From Lingula anatina (lineage: Eukaryota > Brachiopoda > Lingulata > Lingulida > Lingulidae): a stretch of 64,000 nt of DNA. The notes under the pieces are model-generated. The model ran no database searches, had not been told where the DNA came from, and worked only from the letters and a program-made list of their open reading frames with translations. The first letter of the stretch is position 1; every line of letters starts with the position of its first letter. Below, in pieces: positions 21,526 to 32,281 of this stretch. The DNA lies in contig NW_019775653.1 in assembly GCF_001039355.2 (NCBI RefSeq), positions 48,431-112,430 on the forward strand, read 5' to 3'. The position numbers were made by a program, and so were the translations under genes.

Positions 21526-22095
21526 ATGACTGGTAAAATTATCATGTGCAGACTGAAAACTGTCCAGACTGTTCTGATTAACTAGGCTGTCTGAAACGTG
21601 AGAAACAAGAATGTGAATATCTTATTAAATTTATTTGGGAAGTAAAAATGTTCCATCACAGATGCCTTTAATCACAGTTACAAAACTTGTTTGTAAGGAA
21701 ATATTTTCTGGAATGTTAACTTAAGAAGCACCATCACAATTTCTAGGGAGGCTTAATCTTAATGATACAGCACCAAGTTACAATAAAAGACACATCACAT
21801 ATTGTGTAAACTACACATAAATATGGTAAAAACACCAAATGGATAATAAATCTCATCCGACCATGTACATGTATGTATTTAATAAGTAATACAATATGTT
21901 GAGTAATAAAATCTCTCAAATATCATCACAGTTATACATTTACTCAAAATGCTCAGTACCAAAAATTGCCATCATAAATTAAATGCTTTTAATACAGAGA
22001 ATATTATCACATGTTAAACAATAAAAAAAAAGGTTTCCATTAAAGAAGACAAATTTACCAAAGTTGTAACACTTGAGCTCATAATTTCTCAATGT
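21526..22095. other. Spacer between convergent transposon genes
   Basis: AT-rich sequence between the transposase stop and the end of the nuclease frame. AATAAAA-type motifs occur on plus at about 21,783 and 21,905, suitable as 3' ends. No further frame is seen. Confidence 0.5.
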
Positions 22096-22702
22096 CTAAC
22101 ACTTTGACCTGTACTTGTAATGATATGAATGTATGTACAATCTCTTGCCTCTAAACACGCCTTGACTCAAAATCTCTGGAACAAGAGCATTCCTGTAGAA
22201 ATTTGTTATCTTGGGTAAAATTGTAGTCTGCCACAAGACACTATTGAAGTGCACTCTCTGGACAAATACTTCAGTGGACAGGCACCCTTCCCTCTTTTCT
22301 GATGTTAAAAAGACTACAAAATCGCACCACTGTCTGTTGGTTACTGCAAGCTGCATCTGGACTTGACAGTAATAAATGTGTTTTTCATTAAGCTTAAGCT
22401 TGCGAGTTTTATGAGAAATTTCCATAGCCGCCTCGTCCTCATGCACTGCATAGCACAGACTTCCTCTGCTCCGGGGACAAGACAAAAGTCTTTCCGGGAA
22501 GCCACTAGCCCCTGAAGGGTCTGATCTTGGGGGGGAAAAGGGGCATTTGACTTCCAATACTCCTTGTGGGGGGTTGTAGCTGTTGTCAGTCACCATCCCA
22601 TCTACAGAAGCTACCAGAAAATAGTGGAGTGGGTGAATCACCAACCCTGCTTTGCCCACACTGACTGGAGACCCTGTGACTTCTTTCAACATCCTACATA
22701 AA
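22096..22702 (-). pseudogene. 5'-truncated YqaJ-family nuclease of the ISL2EU element
   Basis: The minus frame is open up to the border of the neighbouring inverted repeat at 22,703; the first Met is at 22,692 but in-frame codons precede it, so the start is not the original one. About 200 residues remain. Lambda-exonuclease/YqaJ hallmarks are visible: Asp in FLVASVDGMV, the Glu-x-Lys pair in GVLEVKCPF, and Gln in YYCQVQMQLAVT, all part of the metal-dependent nuclease core. The N-terminal helix segment normally preceding this core (with a conserved Trp/Arg) is missing. ISL2EU transposons are known to carry such a second gene beside the THAP transposase; its role in transposition is not established. 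It converges on the transposase. No internal stop is seen in the part left. Confidence 0.78.
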
Positions 22703-23551
22703 CCCAGATAGCAAGCATACGTTGGGCCAACGTAGGGGAATCGTTAGTTTGTTGGCACATAGTTGGCGTTGGTAGTAATACGTTGGCCCAACCACATCAT
22801 AATATGCACAACATAACTGCAATATGCTCACGTTGGCCCAACGTTGGGCCAACGTGTGCATATTTATTGCAAACGTTGGCCTAACGTTGGGCCAACATAT
22901 CCAATTAACAACTCAATAGAAATGAATAATGTTTCTGTAATAATAAAAATGTTTCTGTTCACAACTGAGAAACACATGTGATTATTTATTGATCAGTAAC
23001 ATTTAGTTTTTAGGATTAAAAAAACATAATTTTTTTATGAAGAGTTTGTCAAATTCCTTGGGTTAAAAAACAGTTTTCTGCTTTTATTTGTCAACCAAGC
23101 TATATACCCTCATATATAGTACATAGACTTCACCGATAAAAAAATAACTGAGTTAACAGTTTTCTATTTTTATATAATGCTGTGAAACAAATTTATTATT
23201 ATTGCTATTATTATGATTATTATTGTTATTGAAATCAGACAAATGATTGAAATCTTATTATAATGTACAATTGCACAATATATAAATTTAATATATAAGT
23301 TAGCATCACTTGACTTTTAAACCGATAACTTTCACTAGACCAGATTCATCACAAGCCATCAATTTCTGGATATAAAAAGAAGACATCTTTTTGGAAATTA
23401 GAAAATGAAGAGATATAGAGACAGGATAAGATGTGAGCATGTACTGGTAAGTGACTTTTTATTTTCCCATTATTTACTGATGCACCAGGATCCATACAGC
23501 CTTGAAAAGTGTTCAAATTTAATCCAGCACTTTGAACTAGTTTAAATGTAA

Positions 23552-23943
23552 CTAGTTTAAATGGCTCTAGTTTAAATGTAACTTTGAAAAGTAATTGAAA
23601 ATGCTATAATATATATATAAATTGAAAAAGGTTTGCATTTCAGCATTTTGTCTTTATAAAAATATTATTTAAAACTATGTAGTTTATTGACATGAATACA
23701 GACAATAATTCATAGATGGGGGTATACTTTTTAATACATTATTGTACNCTAGTTTAAATGGCTCTAGTTTAAATGTAACTTTGAAAAGTACTTGAAAATG
23801 CTATTAGGCTTGAAAAAGGTTTGCATTTCAGCACTTTGTCTTTGTAAAAATATTATTTAAAACTTTGTAGTTTAATGACATGAATACAGACAATAATTCA
23901 CAGATGGGGGTATACCTTAAGTTTTAATACATCATTACTTGTA
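23552..23943. repeat. Duplicated haplotype sequence around a one-base gap
   Basis: About 195 bp ending at 23,747 is repeated, with scattered substitutions and small indels, directly after the 'n' at 23,748. Both copies start CTAGTTTAAATGGCTC and end TTTTAATACAT(C/T)ATT...GTAC. This is the picture of two alleles placed side by side at a contig join. Confidence 0.8.
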
Positions 23944-25410
23944 CTTTTATTTTCAACTTTTCATCATCAATGTGTTACAAAGACATAGTTTAAATGAAAT
24001 GAGTCTTTTTTCTTTGGTATGTACACTTTAAAATAACTGTATTAATGTATAACTTGCCCTCATTAGTTAAAAATCATTGAAAATGATTTGAATTAGAGCC
24101 TTAAAAGTCCTTGGAAGCCAATTGTTCTTATGTGTCTGTATAAATCCTGGCCAGTAAATTCTGTGATGGAGAGTTGTTGGAATGATTAAATGATGTGGAA
24201 TTTAGTGGTACATTACAGTTGTCTAAAAACTGAATTCATGGTCAAGTGTACACGTAAGAACTAATTTAAATAAATCACTATAAATTACTGCACACAAGAC
24301 ACACACTTTTATAGTTAAGATATTGGCTGTTGCCTAACTTAGAAAAGGTGGGGAGATTATCATATAACACACACCTGATAGTACTAGTTTGTATATGAAA
24401 ACAGTGATGGGGGAAGAGGTACAGTCATGTTATGTACCATACCAATTCTAGCATTATATTTCAAGTGTTTTTAATATTTAAATTTGTAGGTGCAGCACAC
24501 TCTGCTGTGACTGGTTAGACAAATATATTGAGGATACATCCAACTAATTGTGCTTTGCCAAAGATCACACAGGTGCAGGACAGGAAAGAGAGAAAAAACA
24601 CAAAGATCGAACTCATATGACCACTGACTTGATTTTTAAAGAGACAATGTCTGAGATTTTGCCTGAAGGAAGAGGCTGTGATTTTATAGACTTGACATAT
24701 AACTTATGAAAAGCATCTTACCTGACATTAACAAGGGTTTCTGGTTTAAAATTTAATTTAATGAAAATATCTTTAAAAATTGAAATGGGGCAAAAAAGAC
24801 TTTACTAGTAGAAAAATGGCTTGACTCCAGGAATAAGGTGAAAAGTCATAGGACTGTTGATATTTTTTCTTGATGTGAATCATGTAATAATTGATATATA
24901 AGACACACTTATTAATGTTTAAATTTAATATTATAATATCTTATAAAAAATTTCTTTTTTGTTTTTTTGTATTATATTTCAATTCACATATCATTATTTA
25001 GTTGGTATAAGGTATTTGATTTATGTAATGTTATGAATTAATTAAACAGTTCAAAATATATCACTAATCTTTTTGTTTTAACAACAATTATTAATTGACA
25101 ATTTTCCAGGTGTAGTGTAAATGATCACAGGCAGATCAAGTCCTCTGAAGGATTCATCCCTTAGAAAGCTTGCTAATTTTTCAGTCATATCTTGCAGTTT
25201 GCAGATTTCAGATGCTCAAGATATTTCATTAGGACATTGATCTGCCTGTGCATCAGACGTGTAATTACAGTGCCCTACTACCTATATGATTCCAAAAAGA
25301 TTATTTTGCCTTTAGCTCAATGTTGGGTCACTGTAAATCACTGTGCCCCTGGTTTTAGGTTGGGTCATAATTTGATGTGCAAATTGCAGATAACTTGGTG
25401 ACCAGTTGGC

Positions 25411-25866
25411 CTACCGTTGGGCCAATGCGGATGGATTGTTGGTTTGAGGTTGGGTAATTGTTGGACTGATGTTGGTTATTAGTAGAACCAACTTTAATGC
25501 ACTGTTGGTTACAGGTTGGGAAATTGTTGGACCAATGTTGGTTATTAGTTGGCCCAATGTAGGGCCAACGCAGTTTGGTTGGGTAATTGTTGGACTGATG
25601 TTGGTTATTTGTAGAACCAACGTAAATACACTGTTGGTTACAGGTTGGGTAATTGTTGGATCAATGTTGGTTATTAGTTGGCCCAATGTAGGGCCAACGC
25701 AGTTTGGTTGGGAATACGTTGGCAATGCGTTGGCATTAAAAAGACGTTCAGCCAACCGTTGGCCAAAGTGAGCACTTAGATGGAAACCCAACGTTGGGCC
25801 AACGTTGCACGGTCAACCAAGGCAACGTTGGGCCAACGTTGGCCCAACGTATGCTTGCTATCTGGG
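25411..25866. repeat. Subterminal array of TTGGGCCAA-type units
   Basis: Two to three copies of a unit of about 100-150 bp (GGTTGGGTAATTGTTGGA, then GTTGGTTATTAGTTGGCCC, then GGGCCAACGCAG) precede tightly packed AACGTTGGGCCAACGTT palindromes at 25,790-25,860. Long frames on both strands here are by-products of the repeat. Confidence 0.8.
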
Positions 25867-26034
25867 TATACAGAACATTTCTTTGCAAATGCCAATTTAA
25901 AAGTATCAACCAAAGTAGATATTTATAGTGCTGACCAATAACATAATCTCACTAAAGCAAAATGGAGGATGTTACAGGGAATAATTTCAAATATTTCTTC
26001 CTTCAATTTTCTAGGTTCAAATACATTCTCTTAC

Positions 26035-26740
26035 TTCCTGGTCCCACTGAGCCATGTGAGGAGACATCTCATTAGCAGCAAAGTCTTTTGCTAATTTCTG
26101 GATCTGCTGCTGTTCTTCATTTAATCCCATAGATGCTATAACATATGAAATAACAATCATCATACATGTACAAAGAGCCAAGAAATTTAAATAAAAAATA
26201 ATAATTCAATAATAATAATAATCAGACTGCTACACAGAGCTAGCTTATGAGAACGGCACAACCAGGTGCACATAATTATCCCATTGTTCTGACACTATGT
26301 ATATATAATAATGAACTGCTGTATAAATACATGTAGAACACTCTGACATGAATTAAGGTGCACTTTCAATATTTGAACATTTAATCATGTATCTAAACAT
26401 AAATGTCACTTAACTGGAAATGTTAATGCCGAGATACAAAAATGGATACGGTAAATGGATACGAAATTTACAGCCATCAACCGCTCCAACAGCTGAAGGA
26501 GCCTTCACCCTCAGTGGCAAAGTTAAAGGTGTAGTTAGTAAGTTACACAACACGAACGAAAAGTTGATTAATATTGCATAGCGACTATTTGGTGATATGA
26601 ACCACGTGTAACTAATACTTACGATCTATACAAGAAACCACCGACATGCATCTTCTGTGGAGTGGTAGTTTACCCTGACAACGAGTGTATAAATGGGAGA
26701 ACCGACCACATAAACGAAACGACCTTCGCAATGTGGCCAT
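26035..26740 (-). CDS. ACAD8: Isobutyryl-CoA dehydrogenase, exons 1 and 2 only
   Basis: The enzyme is a mitochondrial-matrix FAD acyl-CoA dehydrogenase that oxidises isobutyryl-CoA to methacrylyl-CoA in valine breakdown. Exon 1 (26,740-26,623) starts with ATG and encodes about 39 residues rich in Arg, Ser and Leu and poor in acidic residues, as expected of a mitochondrial targeting peptide ([14 protein letters not shown]); the donor is C/GTAAGT. Exon 2 (26,135-26,035) follows TATGTTATAG and ends GAA/GTAAGA. Joining them makes a Pro codon and gives [12 protein letters not shown], then [17 protein letters not shown], which matches the start of the mature ACAD8 protein and its first helix. Exon phases agree. 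The later exons (FAD site, catalytic Glu) were not found to the left in this window; the transposons of 19.8-25.9 kb occupy the next intron. Confidence 0.85.
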
Positions 26741-27342
26741 GTTTACAGGCAACGTTCTCATAGATGGCGCTTCAATTCATGGTAGCTCGATTGTCTTAAT
26801 TTATTTGTATGAAAGGGATCTTTGAAAACGTTTAAACAGAACATGGAAAAAAAGGCTCCCCTATGGATAACACTTTTCTTTCCGTCAGACTATTTTTATG
26901 TTTATTTTTACTGGTGTTTTTCATACGAGGAAAAGCTCAAAACGCTGATTTAAAATTTTGTTCTTAAACAAATTCGTCAAGAAAATAATTTTCAAGCCCT
27001 TTATATTTTGATAAAAAGTAGGGCCTACTGTAGAAATATTGTAAAGTAAAATAAAATATGGGTGAATTAAAAATAATCAATGAGACATACTTATTATTAT
27101 TATTATTATTATTATTATATTTTTTATTTAAGTCGGCAGTCCCATCTCTAGCCAAAACGTGACATGATATTGACAGTCTTGGATCACGAACATAATTATT
27201 TATACCTATTATTGATTGAAAATGTGTATTGAAAATGTGATCGAACTAATTTAATGAATAGGGGCTTGGCCTACTTAGCGTCATTAAATCTCCTCTTTTT
27301 CTAGAATGTATTAAATACAATGCCAAAATTTTCTATCAACTA
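26741..27342. other. ACAD8 upstream region
   Basis: Includes the likely ACAD8 promoter side (no TATA box obvious) and a (TTA)n run at about 27,091-27,118. No gene is seen. Confidence 0.45.
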
Positions 27343-27545
27343 GAAAAGCACTCCGAGAGCGCAGACCTCCGCCAAGGCGGCAATTTATTATTATTATTAT
27401 TGATTGATTATTGATCCGGATCACCACCAAAAACTAATCACTTCTAAGTTAACCCATTTCTGACCTACCCTGAAAAGTTCATCAAAATCGATCCATAACT
27501 TTTTGAGTTATGTTGATGACAGACAAACAGACAAACGGGTGAAAA
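27343..27545 (+). repeat. SINE/LINE-tail-like dispersed repeat
   Basis: The sequence runs GAGCGCAGACCTCCGCCAAGG, ATT repeats, TTGATCCGGATCACCACCAAA, CATCAAAATCGATCCATAAC and ends in GACAGACAAACAGACAAAC. A relative is at 52,837-53,150. Such GATCCNGATCACCACC ... GACAGACAGACAAAC blocks occur as dispersed retroposed repeats in many invertebrates; the exact family is not assigned. Confidence 0.65.
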
Positions 27546-30500
27546 CATTCGCTTTATTTTACTGAAAAGTATTAGGCCCCTAAGCCTGCAATATAGCATG
27601 AAACCAGTTTTCTAAATATTTACCAGCGATAGTTCAGATATAATATAATTTAATGTTTGACAAAATTGGTTTTGCACAGAAATTATTTTGCAATTGATTT
27701 TACCCAAGAGCAAAATATTGAATGAATTTTACGTATGTCTTTCATAATCTTTACGTGCTTAATTTCATAAATATTAATGATAACATATGTTTTGGATTAA
27801 TTTAGTGTGTAAATCAATGTCTTTCGATTTAACTTACGTAACCAGTTTGCTTTACTGTTTTGCGTGATGCCAATTTTTCTGAAAAACCCTTAGGAAATAT
27901 TTATAATGCTACCGCAGTTGTTATATTTTTTTATATTTCAATATCGGATTTAAAAAGAAAAAGTAAATCAGTCAGCTGGGGCAGTAGAGCTCTTTTAACA
28001 AACGGATTTTAAAAAGCGAATTCCAAAACATGTAGGCCTACAGCATGCGCGCTTATTACTCATAAAACGTGAACTGAACTAAAATGAATACAGAAATCAT
28101 TTGGTTCACGTAGAACCAAGCCTCCGTCTTTGGAAGGAACTTTTGTTAGGCAGGTCACCGATTTTTTCGCATGCTTTGTCAGGATATCTGTGATTTTTGC
28201 GATTACAGAAATATCTTGTGCGACCTCATATATTAAAAATAGTACTAAACGCATGGAATTAACTGTCCTGATACAATTAAGAAAGAAGTTCAGGTCACAA
28301 GGCTGGGTGCCAGGGAGTTTGGAGGCAAAGGAAACAATAGCTGTTTGGGTAAACTGAATGCAAAAAAATGACAACAACGACATTAAGAAAGTACACGGTT
28401 TTTGCGTCACAATAATACAGGGACGATATATTTTGCGAGAATTTCAATGTCACAAAATGGTTTTTTCTGAACTTGCTTTTAATTTGGTTAATATTATGAT
28501 AGTAATATAAATTTTAGAACCAAAAATAAAATCAATCATGGAAAATGATGAAAATGGATTGTAAAAATGAATACTGGAAAGATGTATTTTACCCCCAAAT
28601 TGGTAGCTGTAAAATCAAGGAGTTGTATTATAGGACTACATTTCCTTAGTAAAATGAAGGGATTTATCTGTAGATAGGCCATATGCAAAAAATGCAACAA
28701 TTTCCGATATGGTTTCCGTATCTGTATCTGAATTTTAAAATAATGCTACAGATCTTACACATTATACAGTTCCATGTGAAATTTAGACCACAGTTCGTGA
28801 CTAGCATTGGACATTGTTTGTTAATCCAGGGGAAAATTATCTTTATTCTATAATTAGGAACATTTTCGATTTAAATCACCATAATACGCATGAAGAGAAA
28901 AACCCATCATGCACATAAAGTGACGTGACTAGTCTATGGAATCAAAAATTCATGATGGGACTAAATCTCTCTCTCATTTTCTCTCTCTCTCTCTCTCTCT
29001 CTTTCTTTTCTCTCTCTTTCTCTGTTCGAGTTTTGACGGCTGTCAGTGTGCTGTTCCACTCCAGCACCTCCACCCAGCTGCCAGTGACCTCTCTCGACAT
29101 CGCTATCAGGTGCAACCAACACAAAATATGCACTTGATGGAGTGAGAATATGGGATTGTCTGTCATCGCTTTTCAGAAAGGCATTTTCTCGTCTGTCGAT
29201 ATAGGATAACTGAAAACAACAAGTGTATATCCTCCCGGTAATTTACCTAAGGAATGCACCAAGGCTCCTTGGATTTCGCGGACCCCGCTTGCAGACAGCG
29301 GGTGCTATCTCTTTCCTCTTTTAAAATTACTTTCTTTCAGGTTTTCTTATCATATTATTTATATCAATTATAACATGTATGATATGATATGATACCAATA
29401 TGAAGCTATAGCCTTCTGTATGGACATAAGTGCTGAAATTGTGCTCGGCTAAGTCGTTTCTATTTTGCTTGGTTCTGCGTTGGAAAATAAATAGCGTTTA
29501 TACGTAAAATTGACGTTTGTTATGTGACCTGACTGACAATATCCGTTCCTTGAAAGTAACTGCGCGCAGATTCAATATATCTAGCACTATTGCTTGAGTT
29601 TATTTACCATTGGCTCCGTAAAATTTTCCGAAGTGTTGGTCTCTTTTCATTCAACGAGAATTTTGAAGTCTGTTTAGATAAAAGAGGTCTTCAACAATTG
29701 AGATTTGTTTTTTTCCCGGAATTACTGAATCAAAAATAATTTTTATCGTTGTCAAAGAATTGGATGGCGTATGGAACAATGTAATTTTTGTGATGATGAT
29801 AAAAAATGTATTAAACTAAGAGTAAAGCTTTTCCTAACTTTATTTGTCATTCTATTAATAGTTTTTTCTTTAAAAGTTATTTCTTGGATAATATCTATTT
29901 TTCATACATTATTACAAAGGTAATTACATCTGATATGACGTCCGCTATTTCAAATACTTGCGTTATATGCACTCTATCTAGGCAATTCTTTATAGGGTGA
30001 GGTTAGATTTACAATCTCAAAAATTAAAAAAAAATTACAAGATATTATTTCGGGAAATATGCACCGTAATACTCACTAGCCATTTGCATAATATAGTTTT
30101 CAACTGATCTTTTTTTTTTATTTCAGAACACTTCAAACTAGACAAAAAAGGTGTATTTTTGTCAAGAAAAGTTTCACTATAACCGATTTTGCGTTTTTGA
30201 TTTTTTGGGTTTATATGAAACACGATGCAAACCGATACCTTCCTCCATTTTCGCATTTCGATGCTTTTTGAAAACTAATTAATTTTTTAAAGAAGTGTTC
30301 CATAATTCATATAACGCTCATCAGTGTAAATAACAAAAGGTGTTTGTGCGGCTAGCTCAGAGTTTGTTTATGAGCGGTTTACATTTCGCTTTGAAACAGT
30401 GAGAGCGCGTGCACTTCACAGTACCACTAGATTAATAAATAAATCCTATCGCAAAATTAATTTGAAAAACGTCATATTTCATTTGAATTTACCATGCTTT

Positions 30501-32281
30501 TCTTACAAAATACCGTCAACAATATTTTTTCAAATTCCTATTTTTTCTCATTTCAAATAGAGCGCTCAAATTTGTCGAACAAATTTGTGATTGTTTCGAT
30601 CAATACTAAAAAATGTTTTAAACTATATTTATCCAAATTCTGGGACAGTCGGTCTACCTATAACTATTGCCATCATCAATTTTAATTAATTTGCACAGAT
30701 CTTTGTCAACTGATCAAGATAAAATAGTTTTTCTTTGCTTTTTTAAATAACTGATTGTACCTGTGTCCACTTCACTTGATAAACATAGTAAAATACCAGT
30801 AGCACGAAAAACAGAATAAATAGTCGCCTTACAGTGTTTTAGACAAGTAATTTTAATTAATGACATCTAGTTTTTTTTTATTGAAGAACGATGCGCACAC
30901 TTACGATGGGGACGCGTGTATAAGTAACAAATGATACCACAATCAGCATATTTAAGTATTTTATTGTGTGTATGCACATTTTTCTTTTTCACGATTTCCA
31001 CACATACATAGAAATATACACAAGTTATAAAACAATAAGTTATTTTAGATTCAAATCTTGGAACCCTTGCATATGATACTGCGTATATCATTGTATACGT
31101 CAATTTGTTTGGCACTTCCTGAAACGGTGTTTACATATTAATATATACAAATCCTTAAAATATGTACAAACTTATCATTATTTACAGTTTCGATATATTC
31201 CTGCAAGCAGCTAATGAATTTGCTTAATTGGAAAGAGCTTTAATTAAAAATCTATACATCAAGGTATTTTTCTGGGAAGTTCTTGAAAGCTTATCAAGAA
31301 ACAGTTTTCTGAAACATGTTCCGAACGAAGCATTTACACATTCGGCCACTGCTAAATAATGTGATATTAAATAACAGGATGGTAACTTAATTTTCATACC
31401 TCAGTCTTGCTAGCTACAACAGTATATACAATTTAATATCAAAATATAAAAAGGTATTCAGCAAGAAAAAAATCACAATAACTAATTGAGTTATTACGGC
31501 TGTTAAACAGTCACATAAACCTTGCATATAAATAAATAAAGTTAACATACGCAGAATCTACTTTGCCACCCTATTTTGATTACGTGAAAAGTTGATAATT
31601 GAATAATTTGTAGCACGGACAAATTCACTTAAATTCAACATGTCCTTCAGGACGGAATAGCTGATAAAGGATATTGTTAACAATAACATATATTTGTATA
31701 TTGCTTTCTTTGATTCGGAAGAGTTTTTTTTTTCCAGCCATCAACCTTTCTCTTTTGCGCATGTGACTGTTATATCAGTGAGGAAAGCGTTGAGACATTA
31801 TGGGACATGATATCAATGTAACTTGTGCTTTATTGTTTTGAGCGTTTAGAAGTTTCACAACAACGATTTTGTGCATCTGTATTATCTGAAACATGGCGTT
31901 TTCTGTTTACACGTACCTGATTGTTTTTATGTTAAATAAATTAATAGTTTTGTGCTTAGGCGCTGTACTTGCTTTGAGCATGGGTGCGGTTCATGTTCGC
32001 ATATCTTTTCACTGCAGCAACTTGTCTATTGACCGTATATGGGGTGATCTCACTGCAGACGATGGATTATAGTTTCACAAAAATGATTTTAAAATCATAA
32101 AGTACCTTACATATTATACTCTACCTCTACTTTTTAAAAGCCGTTGACAGAGATGATGCGTTAAACAAATGGAAAAAAATCCAAGAACTGTCGACGCTCA
32201 AAATAGCGACTTAACCATCGCTTCTATGTAATACTATCGATCACATGCCTCCGCATCTGTCAATGTTATTAATATGCTTTC
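27546..32281. other. Intergenic AT-rich stretch with no supported gene
   Basis: A (CT)n-rich tract lies at about 28,967-29,025, followed by a GC-richer 80 bp (29,035-29,115) with open frames on both strands but no recognised protein. A frame of 116 codons at 28,060-28,410 on minus has no family features. The rest is AT-rich without repeats or RNA genes that I can recognise. It ends where the last VGLL exon begins. Confidence 0.5.

Larger units (their letters stand above)
22703..25866. mobile_element. 3.2 kb element with CCCAGATAGCAAG ends and AACGTTGG arrays
   Basis: The first bases CCCAGATAGCAAGCATACG are the exact reverse complement of the last bases, CGTATGCTTGCTATCTGGG. Both ends carry runs of GTTGGGCCAACGTT-type palindromes: about 200 bp on the left and about 450 bp on the right. 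The left border cuts the YqaJ frame, and the right border lies in the second intron of ACAD8. No target duplication is certain (TACATAAA left, TATACAGAA right). The interior is AT-rich, with a sequence gap at 23,748 and no recognised protein. It is either a nested non-autonomous relative of the ISL2EU element or that element's displaced end. Assignment to ISL2EU-like elements is inference. Confidence 0.7.

Noticed and set aside
23400-23450. Possible first exon (ATGAAGAGATATAGAGACAGG ... CTG/GTAAGTG)
   Set aside because: Only 14 codons; joining it to the nearest acceptor at about 24,490 gives early stops in the required phase.
25411-25791. 126-codon Thr/Pro/Ile-rich repeat frame
   Set aside because: Produced by the TTGGGCCAA-type subterminal array of the element; open on both strands for the same reason.
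22703-25866. CRISPR-like array of short palindromic repeats
   Set aside because: Spacing is irregular, repeats are themselves palindromic transposon ends, and the DNA is animal.
28060-28410. 116-codon frame on minus
   Set aside because: Hydrophobic but without domain pattern; lies in intergenic AT-rich DNA.
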